DNA of 64,000 bases from Rhizobium sp. J15 (GCF_002531825.1 NZ_NWSX01000015.1:1-64000); one strand, 5' to 3'. Shown: positions 17,554 to 25,269, numbered from the stretch's first letter. Numbers and translations are program-made. The notes: generated by a model not told the origin, from the sequence alone.

Positions 17554-17618
17554 GACCAAGGGCCGGGTTCGATCAGACTGAGGTCTAAGTCTGGGAACGA
17601 CCACGCGTCCAGCTAGTT
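17554..17618 (+). promoter_or_regulatory. Composite promoter: decamer pair plus EcfG-type boxes
   Basis: GACCAAGGGC (17554-17563), GACTGAGGTC (17576-17585, 22 bases later), GGAAC (17594-17598, 18 bases after the second decamer), 16 bases, AGTT (17615-17618). The -10 lies 48 bases before the start at 17667. The layout is identical to those at 12.4 and 20.5 kb. Confidence 0.7.
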
Positions 17619-17666
17619 GGGTTGGCAGCGGTCCCCCAGACCGTGTCGAAACAGAAGGAGGAAAAT

Positions 17667-18065
17667 ATGCTCTTCAAGCTTATCGTCGGCGCGGCAACAG
17701 CCGCGACCTTCATGTCGGGCGTGGCACTTGCCCAGTCCTCGACCGTCAATGGCGCGGCGGGCGGTGCGGTCACCGGTGCGATCGTCGGCGGTCCTGTCGG
17801 CGCTGCCGTCGGCGGTGTTGCCGGTGCGGTCGTCGGTACGGCGATCGATCCGCCGCCGGAAAAGGTGGTCACCTATGTCCGCGAGGCTCCGGCGCCTTCG
17901 GCCCGCGTGGTCGTGAAGGAAAAGATCGTGGTCGGCCAGCCGCTGCCGGAAACGGTTGTCGTCACGCCTATTCCGGATGATCCGACTTATGCTTATGCGG
18001 TGGTCAATGATGAACGTGTCATCGTTGAACCCTCGTCACGCAAGGTGATCCAGGTCATCAAGTGA
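17667..18065 (+). CDS. Exported glycine-zipper protein with DUF1236-like C-terminus
   Basis: A 132-residue protein with a signal peptide (MLFKLIVGAATAATFMSGVALAQ). A glycine-zipper stretch (GGAVTGAIVGGPVGAAVGGVAG, split by small residues) covers about residues 29-52. The C-terminus DDPTYAYAVVNDERVIVEPSSRKVIQVIK ends in the VI.PSTRKVV.VI pattern of DUF1236. Start at 17667 is set by AGGAGGAAAAT. Envelope protein of unknown function, with a composite stress promoter upstream. Confidence 0.82.
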   Translation: MLFKLIVGAATAATFMSGVALAQSSTVNGAAGGAVTGAIVGGPVGAAVGGVAGAVVGTAIDPPPEKVVTYVREAPAPSARVVVKEKIVVGQPLPETVVVTPIPDDPTYAYAVVNDERVIVEPSSRKVIQVIK

Positions 18066-18181
18066 CCTGATCCCGACGCGGCCCTGCCGCGTTTCCCCTC
18101 CGGAAACCACCATTCAGAACCTGAGAACAGCCGCATGATGGACGGCAACGTCGTCGTGCGGCCAAAAACAGCGAGATTGTT

Positions 18182-19048
18182 ATGAAGACCAAGACACTCG
18201 CCGTCATGATGACGGCAATGTCCATCGGTGTTTCGCCGATCGGTATCATATCCGCCTCGGCGCAGGATGCGCCGATCCTTCCAAAGAAAGGCGCCGCACA
18301 AAGCGGCCAGCCCAGCGATGGTACGACCCAGCAGCCCGATGCGGGCGGTGCTTCCTCCTCGGGTGGCGCAGCCACATCGGGCGGCCAGGAAACACAACAG
18401 CCTTCCGGCTCAGGCGCAAGCTCGCCGAACACGTCGACCGGAACCTCTACGGACGGTTCCAAAGGCCAGACGGAAGCCCAGCCCGATGCCAAGACACAGT
18501 CCGGAACCACCACCGAACCCGGCTCCGGTAACGCGGGCACAGATACGTCGGGCGGAAGTTCGGACAGCTCGAAGTCGTCCGAACCGGCGCAGTCCTCGAC
18601 GGAAGGCCAGAAGCCTGCCGCCAGCCAGGACACCGGCACATCGACCGGTTCCGGCGAGACCCAGAAGTCCGGGGACACCAAGTCTTCCAGCGGCTCGACC
18701 GAGACCCAGACGAACAGCAAGACCAATGTCGAGAACAACAACACGTCGGTCGACAGCAACACGAAGACCGAAACCAGCAATACGACCAATGTGAACATTT
18801 CGGTCGAGCAGCAGACGGAAATCCGTCAGGTGGTGAAGGAAGTTCAGATCAAGCCGGTCCGGGAGGTGGACTTCACGGTCTCTGTCGGCACGGCCATCCC
18901 GAAGAAGATCCGGCTGGAGCCGTTGCCGCCGCGGATCGTGGAGATCGTACCGCAGTACAAGGCCTACCGCTTCTTCATCCTGGCGGATGGCCGGATCGTC
19001 ATCGTCGATCCCTCTGCATTCACGATCGTCTACATCATCTCGGCATAA
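18182..19048 (+). CDS. Exported Ser/Thr-rich DUF1236 protein
   Basis: A 288-residue protein: signal peptide (MKTKTLAVMMTAMSIGVSPIGIISASAQ), a low-complexity Ser/Thr/Gly/Gln/Pro region (about 30-190), an Asn/Thr-rich linker, then the DUF1236 domain (about 200-288: VEQQTEIRQVVKEV, VGTAIPKKIRLEPLPPRIVEIVPQYKAYRFF, ILADGRIVIVDPS). DUF1236 is a rhizobial family of unknown function. The disordered part would let the domain reach out from the inner membrane or span the periplasm; this is inference. Confidence 0.85.
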   Translation: MKTKTLAVMMTAMSIGVSPIGIISASAQDAPILPKKGAAQSGQPSDGTTQQPDAGGASSSGGAATSGGQETQQPSGSGASSPNTSTGTSTDGSKGQTEAQPDAKTQSGTTTEPGSGNAGTDTSGGSSDSSKSSEPAQSSTEGQKPAASQDTGTSTGSGETQKSGDTKSSSGSTETQTNSKTNVENNNTSVDSNTKTETSNTTNVNISVEQQTEIRQVVKEVQIKPVREVDFTVSVGTAIPKKIRLEPLPPRIVEIVPQYKAYRFFILADGRIVIVDPSAFTIVYIISA

Positions 19049-19056
19049 CAGCCGGC

Positions 19057-19085
19057 GCCCCGGCGGCGGCCTCCGCCGCCGGGGC
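19057..19085. terminator. Strong GC hairpin between DUF1236 and BA14K genes
   Basis: A perfect 13-bp stem (19057-19069 with 19073-19085) closes a 3-base loop just after the DUF1236 stop codon and just before the ribosome-binding site of the next gene. There is no T run, so it could be a processing or attenuation hairpin rather than a full terminator. Confidence 0.5.
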
Positions 19086-19102
19086 GAGGAGAGGAGAGGA
19101 CC

Positions 19103-19267
19103 ATGATCTATTCCGAAGAGAAATCCACCGGGCTGGCCATGCCGCTGATCGCGATCCTGCTCGCGATCGCCGGCATTCTCGCCGCGCTCGTCGCCACCGG
19201 CGGTCAAAGCAGCACGACCGGCCGGGTATGGGTTCCCCAGGTTCAACAGCAGGGGCCGGGAAAATGA
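19103..19267 (+). CDS. Small membrane protein overlapping the BA14K gene
   Basis: Fifty-four residues, starting MIYSEEKSTGLAMPL after GAGGAGAGGA. One membrane segment (LIAILLAIAGILAALVATGG, about residues 15-34) is followed by a short polar tail ending QVQQQGPGK. Its TGA overlaps the ATG of the next gene (ATGA at 19264-19267), so the two are translationally coupled. The topology suggests a small inner-membrane partner of the BA14K protein; no family is recognised. Confidence 0.75.
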   Translation: MIYSEEKSTGLAMPLIAILLAIAGILAALVATGGQSSTTGRVWVPQVQQQGPGK

Positions 19268-19857
19268 AAGCCATCGCATCCGTCGCCTTCGGCATTGTCA
19301 GTTCGGTCGGAGCTTGCATCGCGGCCGCATCCGTCGCCTCCCATGTCGTAGCCGATTCCGAACCTCACACCTTCAATGATCTGGCATCGCCGGATCTGTG
19401 GACGACGAAGCCGGTGAAGATCGATCCTCGACGACAGCAATACGAACGTATTGCGCCGCTCTACTCCAGCTATGTCACGGAAGCTCCGGCCGTCGTGGCG
19501 TCGAGGAAGGCACCGCAATACGCTCGCCCTCCAGCCGAAGCTCGGACATCGCAGCCGAAGCTTCCGGTCCAGCACCTTGCCTGGTGTCGCGAACGCTACC
19601 GCTCCTTCGATCCCGGGACCAACAGTTACCGATCCTACAGCGGTGAGACGCGGGAATGTTTGTCGCCGTTTCAGCAGACCGTCGCCGCGGCTGATGGACG
19701 CATAGGCGTCACGGTGGATCCGCAGGCGGCGGCTTGGTGCGCCGCCCGCTACAGGTCGTATCGGCCGGAAGACAATACCTATCAGCCATGGGATGGGCCG
19801 CGGCGTGTTTGCACGGCTCCAAATATCGCCGCCGAAATCGTCGCTATCAGGAACTGA
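19264..19857 (+). CDS. BA14K family exported protein with two repeats
   Basis: A 197-residue protein. It has an N-terminal signal or anchor (AIASVAFGIVSSVGACIAAASVA) and two copies of the BA14K domain: WCRERYRSFDPGTNSY...RECLSP (about 103-131) and WCAARYRSYRPEDNTY...RVCTAP (about 157-185), each with the conserved cysteine pair. BA14K was described as an immunoreactive Brucella protein with lectin-like properties; homologues are widespread in Rhizobiales. One repeat is the usual number, so the double copy is slightly unusual. Start at 19264 by overlap with the preceding gene. Confidence 0.88.
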   Translation: MKAIASVAFGIVSSVGACIAAASVASHVVADSEPHTFNDLASPDLWTTKPVKIDPRRQQYERIAPLYSSYVTEAPAVVASRKAPQYARPPAEARTSQPKLPVQHLAWCRERYRSFDPGTNSYRSYSGETRECLSPFQQTVAAADGRIGVTVDPQAAAWCAARYRSYRPEDNTYQPWDGPRRVCTAPNIAAEIVAIRN

Positions 19858-19907
19858 TTGCCGGTGGATGCGGCAGACGTACCATTGCGAACGAAGCAGG
19901 ACAGTCA

Positions 19908-19917
19908 GACTAAGGTC
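19908..19917. promoter_or_regulatory. Single GAC-N4-GTC decamer
   Basis: GACTAAGGTC lies 57 bases upstream of the start at 19975. It has no partner at 22 bases and no GGAAC box at 18 bases, so it is a weaker candidate site of the set seen at 12.4, 17.6 and 20.5 kb. Confidence 0.35.
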
Positions 19918-19974
19918 CATGTTGCAAACGTTGCGGTTGTGCTACCGGTTGCATGTGGGGTTGGGAGATCGGGC

Positions 19975-20289
19975 ATGGCCACGACGCTGCTAACGGAAAT
20001 CCAGCAGGCGCAGGCAAGGCTTCGGTCCCTGAGCAGGGCGGAGCGGGGAGCCCTGATCGTGCGCATCCTTCACGAGCTGAAAACGCATCGGAAGGAGGTT
20101 CTCGGAAACGTGCCGGCCGACCGCTGCGTCTGGATCGACACGCTGATTGCGTCCGTTTCCTCGACCATATCCGAAATCGCCGGAATGCAGGATGCCGAGT
20201 TCAATCGTGTCCTGAACGAGTTCGAAAAGCTCATGGCGACGCTCCAGGGCATTTCGCATGCGAGGAACGTGCCGAAGACCTTCCATTAG
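19975..20289 (+). CDS. Helical hypothetical protein
   Basis: A 104-residue cytosolic-looking protein starting MATTLLTEIQQAQARLRSLS after GGGAGA. It is largely helical with no signal peptide; a middle motif reads LHELKTHRKEVLGNVPADRCVWIDTLIASV. I do not recognise a domain. Its position in the stress/envelope cluster and the decamer upstream hint at the same regulation. Confidence 0.65.
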   Translation: MATTLLTEIQQAQARLRSLSRAERGALIVRILHELKTHRKEVLGNVPADRCVWIDTLIASVSSTISEIAGMQDAEFNRVLNEFEKLMATLQGISHARNVPKTFH

Positions 20290-20490
20290 AGGACTACCCC
20301 GATCCTGTCGGTGCTTCGGTCGAGCAGTCCTGGCTGAATTCCCTTCAGCGCAGACGGGCCTGTCTCTCATCATCGCCAGCGCGTTTCTGACCGCGACAAA
20401 CGCCGGCGAAAGAGCAGGAATGCTGCCGTTTGCAACAGCCGCCGGCGATGCGCCGTCCAGACGTCCTTTCCCGACAGATGAGACAGATTC
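20290..20490. other. Intergenic stretch without a supported gene
   Basis: No convincing coding frame is seen between the helical protein gene and the composite promoter. The one open frame here (20258-20497) overlaps the previous gene, has no ribosome-binding site and reads as Arg/Pro/Ala-rich filler. Confidence 0.5.
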
Positions 20491-20555
20491 GACCTAAGTC
20501 CGGGGCCCCTCCGACTGAGTGCCTATGACAGGAACAGTCAGCAAAAAGCGAAGTT
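20491..20555 (+). promoter_or_regulatory. Composite promoter: decamer pair plus EcfG-type boxes
   Basis: GACCTAAGTC (20491-20500), GACTGAGTGC (20513-20522, 22 bases later), GGAAC (20531-20535, 18 bases after the second), 16 bases, AGTT (20552-20555). The -10 is 64 bases before the start at 20620. The spacing is the same as at 12.4 and 17.6 kb. Confidence 0.7.
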
Positions 20556-20619
20556 TGCCAAAGAGCTATCCATCCGAAAGGGATGCGACGGCACTCATGA
20601 CAAACGGAGGAAATACACG

Positions 20620-21186
20620 ATGATGAAGTTAACGCATGTAGCACTTGCAGCAGCACTTCTAGCAGGTACGGCGGTGTCGGGATTCGCACAGTCGTCGAGC
20701 ACAGTCGGCACCGGCGGTTCGACGGCGGGCGGCGGAACTGCGAGCAGCACGATCGGTACTGGTGGCAGCTCCGCCGGCGGCGACTGCCCGGCAGGCTCCA
20801 CCAATTGCCCGTCCGGCTCCTCCTCGACGGTCGGCACAGGTGGCTCATCGGCCGGCGGTGGCACTTCAAGCAGCACTGTCGGCACCGGCGGCTCCGCGGC
20901 CGGCTCCGGTTCGGGCTCGGCTTCGACGCTTGGAACGGGCGGTTCGTCGGCAGGCGGAGGCACCTCCAGCAGCTCGGTTGGCACGGGCGGCTCCGCAGCC
21001 GGCTCCGGTGACGCCAATTCGGCCTCCAGCGTCGGGACCGGCGCCTCGTCTGCGGACGGTGACAAGACCGGCAGCACGGTCGGCACCGGCGCCAGCTCGG
21101 CCGGCTCGTCCCATGACAACAAGGGCAAGAAGGGCTGTGCCCCCGGTCAGCTCAAGAAGGACGGCGCAGACACCAAGTCCTGCTGA
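20620..21186 (+). CDS. Exported repeat protein with GTGGSSAGGG units
   Basis: A 188-residue protein with a signal peptide (MMKLTHVALAAALLAGTAVSGFAQ) and about nine degenerate repeats of a 12-20 residue unit containing SSTVGTGGSSAGG. The end is basic with a cysteine pair (KKGCAPGQLKKDGADTKSC). GGAGG lies 8 bases before the start. It is first of three adjacent small exported proteins sharing the VGTGG motif (next at 21238 and 21601). Probably a surface or matrix protein; function unknown. Confidence 0.78.
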   Translation: MMKLTHVALAAALLAGTAVSGFAQSSSTVGTGGSTAGGGTASSTIGTGGSSAGGDCPAGSTNCPSGSSSTVGTGGSSAGGGTSSSTVGTGGSAAGSGSGSASTLGTGGSSAGGGTSSSSVGTGGSAAGSGDANSASSVGTGASSADGDKTGSTVGTGASSAGSSHDNKGKKGCAPGQLKKDGADTKSC

Positions 21187-21194
21187 ACCGTCCC

Positions 21195-21220
21195 GGCCGG
21201 CGCCTCGACAGGCGTCGGCC
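21195..21220. terminator. GC hairpin between exported-protein genes
   Basis: Arms 21195-21205 and 21210-21220 (one mismatch) around a 4-base loop lie just after the stop at 21186, without a T run. It may reduce read-through or protect the upstream message. Confidence 0.4.
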
Positions 21221-21237
21221 AACCCAGGAGATGAACA

Positions 21238-21591
21238 ATGACACGTTTTTCTAAAGCCGCATGGGCCGCCGCCATACTGGCCGCCGGACAGGCGATGTCC
21301 GAAGAGATAAAACTCGATGACGGCACCAGCTGCACGGTCGTTCAGGGCGAGGCTTCCGCAAGCGGCGGCACTTCCACGACGGTGACGGCCGGCAACGGTC
21401 ACGTCTCGTCCTCGACGACGACAGGCGGAGCAACGACGAGCTCCGGTTCGTCATCGACATCTTCGGCAGGCGCTTCGGCGGGATCGGGAACCGTCGACAG
21501 TTTCTCGACGGCCAGCATCACCCGCCCTGACGGCACGGTCATTACCAAGCGTTCCGACGGAACCTGCTCGGTGATGAAACCGAACAAATAG
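21238..21591 (+). CDS. Small exported Ser/Thr/Gly-rich protein
   Basis: A 117-residue protein with a short signal-like N-terminus (TRFSKAAWAAAILAAGQAMS). Two short conserved-looking modules, DDGTSCTVVQGE and RPDGTVITKRSDGTCSVMK, each with one cysteine, flank a Ser/Thr/Gly-rich spacer. The two DGT.C modules resemble one another and may form a disulfide-linked pair. Shine-Dalgarno CAGGAG lies before the ATG. Second of the three-gene exported set; unknown family. Confidence 0.72.
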   Translation: MTRFSKAAWAAAILAAGQAMSEEIKLDDGTSCTVVQGEASASGGTSTTVTAGNGHVSSSTTTGGATTSSGSSSTSSAGASAGSGTVDSFSTASITRPDGTVITKRSDGTCSVMKPNK

Positions 21592-21600
21592 GAGATCGCC

Positions 21601-22044
21601 ATGAAACTCTCGAATATGATCGGTGCCATCTCGATAGCGCTGCTGGCCTCGACGGCAGCGGTGTCCGCGCAAGAGTGCGACGCCGCGGGAACGGTCGGTA
21701 CCGGTGGGACGGCCGCGGCCGGCGGCACCTCGGCAAGTTCGGTGGGTACGGCTGGAGCATGCCGGACGGACGATGGAACGACTTCGTCGATCGGATCCGG
21801 CGGAAGTGCTGCGACTGTCGATGGGAAGGCCAAGAGCCAGACCCATATCAACGATGGCGGCGACAAGCTGAAGGCGCAGACGAAAGCGCAGGCGGTCGAT
21901 CAGGGCACGTTCAGCAAATCACGCACCAAGACCAGCGTGGACGGCGACACGCTGCAAAGCACGACCCGGACGATGTCCCACGTCCCCGGTGAAAAACCGG
22001 TCAAGAACACGACCAATCAGAAGATCATCCTGCCGGAGGAATAG
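21601..22044 (+). CDS. Small exported protein with VGTGG repeats
   Basis: A 147-residue protein: signal peptide (MKLSNMIGAISIALLASTAAVSAQ), then VGTGG/VGTAG/IGSGG units (about residues 31-70) like those of the gene at 20620, and a basic, Lys/Thr/Gln-rich C-terminal half. GGAG lies upstream of the start, 9 bp after the previous stop. Third of three cotranscribed exported proteins; unknown function. Confidence 0.72.
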   Translation: MKLSNMIGAISIALLASTAAVSAQECDAAGTVGTGGTAAAGGTSASSVGTAGACRTDDGTTSSIGSGGSAATVDGKAKSQTHINDGGDKLKAQTKAQAVDQGTFSKSRTKTSVDGDTLQSTTRTMSHVPGEKPVKNTTNQKIILPEE

Positions 22045-22079
22045 CGCCGAATGGCGCAAGCGCCTGCGCTCACGCCTTG

Positions 22080-22109
22080 AGGCCGGCATCCATATGCGGT
22101 TGCCGGCCT
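22080..22109. terminator. Hairpin between convergent genes
   Basis: A 9-bp stem (22080-22088 with 22101-22109) lies between the exported-protein gene and the end of phhA. It is a plausible bidirectional terminator, although only a short T-containing tail follows. Confidence 0.5.
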
Positions 22110-22134
22110 TGTCTCGCCGCCTATCGTCAGCGGC

Positions 22135-22926
22135 TCACGAAGCCTTGGCTTCGAAAGCCGGCGCGAAGTCACCAAGCGATTTCGCCTTGAGGATCATGCC
22201 TTCGATATCCTGCTCCACGATCGCTTCCAGATCGGCGAAGCTGTCGATGACGTAGTAGATCGGCTGCAGAATATCGATCCGATAGGGTGTTCTCAGCACG
22301 CTCATGAGATCGAAAGGCCGGAATTCGCATGCCGTGCCTTCCATCGCCGCTTTTGCTTCGCTGGGCGACGAGACGATGCCGGCGCCGAAGCAGCGGCGGC
22401 CCTGCGGCGTGTTGATCAGGCCGAATTCGACGGTGAACCAGAAGATGCGGAACAGGTGCCACGAATAGCCCTTGCCAAGGCGCAGGGCGGTTTCGCCGAA
22501 ATGTCGGACGAAATTGGCGTAGCTCTGGTTGGTCAGCATCGGGCAATGGCCGAAGACCTCGTGGAACAGATCCGGCTCCTCGATATAGTCGATATGTTCG
22601 CGACGGCGCAGGAAGGTAGCGAGCGGGAATTTGCCTTGCGACAGAAGCTCATAAAAGCGCGAGGGCGGTATGAGCGCCGGCACGCCTTCGACGCCGAAGC
22701 CGGTGGTCTCGTTCAGGCGCCTGTTCACATCGAGAAGCTGGGGAACCTTGTCCGGGCGGAGGCCCAGCATTTTCACGCCGTCCAGATATTCGCGGCAGGC
22801 CGTATCGGCGAGGATCTTCATCTGGCGCCGGTAGAGTTCGCCCCAGATCGCATCTTCTTCAGGAGTATAGTCGTAGAGACCGTCCGGTCCGGGCAGTTTG
22901 GCGGTGTAGCTGCTTTCCTTGGTCAT
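22135..22926 (-). CDS. phhA: Phenylalanine-4-hydroxylase
   Basis: A 263-residue non-heme iron, tetrahydropterin-dependent monooxygenase that turns phenylalanine into tyrosine. The iron ligands are visible: His122 and His127 in DLFHEVFGHCPM and Glu167 in FWFTVEFGLI. The length is that of the single-domain bacterial enzyme. It feeds the tyrosine pathway encoded at 24.2-28.4 kb and is divergent from an Lrp/AsnC regulator that is its likely controller. Confidence 0.95.
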   Translation of the reverse strand: MTKESSYTAKLPGPDGLYDYTPEEDAIWGELYRRQMKILADTACREYLDGVKMLGLRPDKVPQLLDVNRRLNETTGFGVEGVPALIPPSRFYELLSQGKFPLATFLRRREHIDYIEEPDLFHEVFGHCPMLTNQSYANFVRHFGETALRLGKGYSWHLFRIFWFTVEFGLINTPQGRRCFGAGIVSSPSEAKAAMEGTACEFRPFDLMSVLRTPYRIDILQPIYYVIDSFADLEAIVEQDIEGMILKAKSLGDFAPAFEAKAS

Positions 22927-23037
22927 AGGCTGATCCTTCGAGGCGCGGCACTATTGCTCTCATTATGATCCGGCTTTGGAGGATTTTCTTTTCTTTCGTG
23001 CTGGCTATTGCCATAGTGCTGGAAAATCTTCCCCGAT

Positions 23038-23511
23038 ATGGCGCAAGAAATGAAAGAACCTGGGAATTTCCGCCGTAAGCTTCTGCAGCTCATCCAGGCC
23101 GACGGCAGCCTCTCGCTGGCCGACCTAGCGGAAAAGGCCGGGATGTCGCAGAGTTCGGCCTGGCGGAAGATCCAGGAACTGGAAGCCGACGGCGTCATCC
23201 GCAAGCGCGTGACGCTGCTCGATCCAGGCAAACTCGATCTCAAGCTCTGCGTGATCGCCCATGTGACGCTGGAGGATCACCATGAAGAGGCGGTCGCCTC
23301 CTTTGCGTCCGTAGTGCTGGAGCGTCCGGAGATCATGGAGTGCTACGCCCTGTCGGGCGCTTTCGACTACATGCTGAAGATCCGGGCCAGCGACGTCGAA
23401 AGCTATGAAGCCTTCATGACGCGCTATCTCATGCGCAACCCGCATGTGCGCACCGTCGTCTCGAGCTTCGTGCTGCGCGAGCTGAAATTCTCGACCGAAC
23501 TGCCGATCTGA
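23038..23511 (+). CDS. Lrp/AsnC family regulator, probably of phhA
   Basis: A 157-residue regulator. The N-terminal helix-turn-helix (about 12-60) reads LADLAEKAGMSQSSAWRKIQELEADGVIRK, followed by the RAM ligand-binding domain (about 75-150). Such proteins sense amino acids. It is divergent from phhA with 111 bases between the start codons; homologous regulators commonly control the adjacent aromatic amino acid gene. Confidence 0.92.
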   Translation: MAQEMKEPGNFRRKLLQLIQADGSLSLADLAEKAGMSQSSAWRKIQELEADGVIRKRVTLLDPGKLDLKLCVIAHVTLEDHHEEAVASFASVVLERPEIMECYALSGAFDYMLKIRASDVESYEAFMTRYLMRNPHVRTVVSSFVLRELKFSTELPI

Positions 23512-23532
23512 CGCTTGAAACGAGGCTGGGCG

Positions 23533-24030
23533 TTACCGCGCATCGCCATGCGCGCTGCCCGGCATATGGATCGGAAAGCCTTCGAATGTCTTCAGTGTAT
23601 CGAGCACGATCGATGTCTTCACGTGCTGTACGGATTCATGCGGCAGCAAAACATCGTTGACGAATTTGGAGAGGTCGGCGAGCCCGCGGGTCGCGACCTT
23701 GAGATGGTAATCCATTTCGCCGGTCAGCGCATAGGCTTCGAGAACCTCCGGCAGACCGTTGATAAGCTGGGAAAAGCGGCGGGCATTGTCTCTGTTGTGG
23801 GTCGCAAGCGTCACGGAGATGACCACCAGCATATCCAGGCCCAGTTTCTGCCGGTCGAGGTAAGCGCGATAGCTGCGGATGTAACCTTCAGCCTCCAATC
23901 GCGTGCGCCGGCGCGAGCATTGTGAGGGCGAAAGCGCGATCCGTTCGCCCAGCTCGTTGTTCGTCAGCCTTCCGTCTTTTTGGAGTTCCTGAAGCAGGCG
24001 AAAATCCAATCTGTCGAGCTGCTCATCCAT
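23533..24030 (-). CDS. Lrp/AsnC family regulator, probably of hppD
   Basis: A 165-residue regulator with the helix-turn-helix LTNNELGERIALSPSQCSRRRTRLEAEGYI (about 20-50) and a RAM domain. It runs divergently from hppD with about 130 bases between start codons; that gap contains the palindrome TGCAA-N5-TTGCA. It converges with the phhA-linked Lrp gene, so the locus has two regulators for one pathway. Confidence 0.92.
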   Translation of the reverse strand: MDEQLDRLDFRLLQELQKDGRLTNNELGERIALSPSQCSRRRTRLEAEGYIRSYRAYLDRQKLGLDMLVVISVTLATHNRDNARRFSQLINGLPEVLEAYALTGEMDYHLKVATRGLADLSKFVNDVLLPHESVQHVKTSIVLDTLKTFEGFPIHMPGSAHGDAR

Positions 24031-24090
24031 TGCGCGAAATCTCCGATATGCTCACAAAACGTGCATAATATCTTCCTCACGCATAAAGAA

Positions 24091-24105
24091 TGCAAGAACT
24101 TTGCA
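24091..24105. promoter_or_regulatory. Palindromic operator candidate upstream of hppD
   Basis: TGCAAGAACTTTGCA is an inverted repeat of 5-base arms around a 5-base centre, 55 bases before the hppD start and between the divergent regulator and hppD. The size and A/T-centred form fit an Lrp/AsnC-type site. Two further GCATAA/GCATAA elements lie just upstream (24063 and 24081). Confidence 0.45.
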
Positions 24106-24159
24106 TGCGTTTTGGGCCACACTTTGCACAGTCAAAATTCAGTCCTTGAGGAGGAGAAA

Positions 24160-25269
24160 ATGGGCCCTTTTCCGCATGATGCGCCGCCGTCGGAAATCAC
24201 CGCCGACAACCCGGCTGGTACCGACGGCTTCGAATTCGTCGAATTCGCCCACCCGGAGCCCGAGAAGCTCAGCGAGCTTTTCACGCGCATGGGCTACGTC
24301 GCCGTCGCCAGGCACAAGACGAAAGACATCACCGTCTGGCGCCAGGGTGACATCAATTATGTCCTGAACGCCGAAGCCGGCAGCCATGGCGCCCGCTTCG
24401 TCGCACAACATGGCCCCTGTGCCCCTTCGATGGCATGGCGTGTGGTCGATGCCAGGCACGCATTCGACCATGCGGTGTCGAAAGGTGCGGTTCCTTACGA
24501 AGGCGATGACAAGGTGCTCGACGTTCCCGCCATCGTCGGCATCGGCGGCTCGCTGCTCTATTTCGTCGAGACCTATGGCGCGAAGGGATCGGCTTACGAT
24601 GCCGAGTTCGATTGGCTCGGCGAGCCCAACCCGCGCCCCGAAGGGATCGGCTTCTATTATCTCGACCATCTCACCCACAACGTCTTCCGCGGCAACATGG
24701 ACAAGTGGTGGGATTTCTACCGTAACCTGTTCAATTTCAAGCAGATCCACTTCTTCGATATTGATGGACGCATCACCGGCCTGGTCAGCCGCGCCATCAC
24801 CTCGCCCTGCGGCAAGATCCGCATTCCCTTGAACGAATCGAAGGACGATACGAGCCAGATCGAGGAATATCTGAAGAAGTACAAGGGCGAGGGCATTCAG
24901 CACATCGCCGTTGGAACGGAGGATATTTATCAAGCGACCGACCGGCTGGCCGATAACGGCCTGCGCTTCATGCCGGGTCCGCCGGAGACCTATTACGACA
25001 TGTCCTATGAGCGTGTGAACGGCCATAGCGAGCCGGTCGACCGCATGAAGAAGCATGGCATCCTCATCGACGGCGAAGGTGTCGTGAATGGCGGCATGAC
25101 GAAGATCCTGCTCCAGATCTTCTCGAAAACCGTCATCGGCCCGATCTTCTTCGAATTCATCCAGCGCAAGGGCGACGAGGGCTTCGGCGAAGGCAATTTC
25201 CGCGCGCTTTTCGAGTCGATCGAGGCCGATCAGATCAAGCGTGGTGTCATCGGCACTGCAGCGGAGTAA
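24160..25269 (+). CDS. hppD: 4-hydroxyphenylpyruvate dioxygenase
   Basis: A 369-residue Fe(II) enzyme that converts 4-hydroxyphenylpyruvate to homogentisate. Two vicinal-oxygen-chelate halves are visible, with iron ligands in LDHLTHNV, IQHIAVGT and the C-terminal FFEFIQRKGDEGFGEGNF. The start at 24160 (MGPFPHD) follows GAGGAGAAAA; an open frame continues upstream but has no ribosome-binding site and overlaps the divergent regulator. First gene of the homogentisate cluster. Confidence 0.95.
   Translation: MGPFPHDAPPSEITADNPAGTDGFEFVEFAHPEPEKLSELFTRMGYVAVARHKTKDITVWRQGDINYVLNAEAGSHGARFVAQHGPCAPSMAWRVVDARHAFDHAVSKGAVPYEGDDKVLDVPAIVGIGGSLLYFVETYGAKGSAYDAEFDWLGEPNPRPEGIGFYYLDHLTHNVFRGNMDKWWDFYRNLFNFKQIHFFDIDGRITGLVSRAITSPCGKIRIPLNESKDDTSQIEEYLKKYKGEGIQHIAVGTEDIYQATDRLADNGLRFMPGPPETYYDMSYERVNGHSEPVDRMKKHGILIDGEGVVNGGMTKILLQIFSKTVIGPIFFEFIQRKGDEGFGEGNFRALFESIEADQIKRGVIGTAAE

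Noticed and set aside
20620..21186. Tandem repeats that could suggest a CRISPR array
   Set aside because: The repeats are in-frame, degenerate coding units of an exported Gly/Ser-rich protein, not identical DNA repeats with unique spacers.
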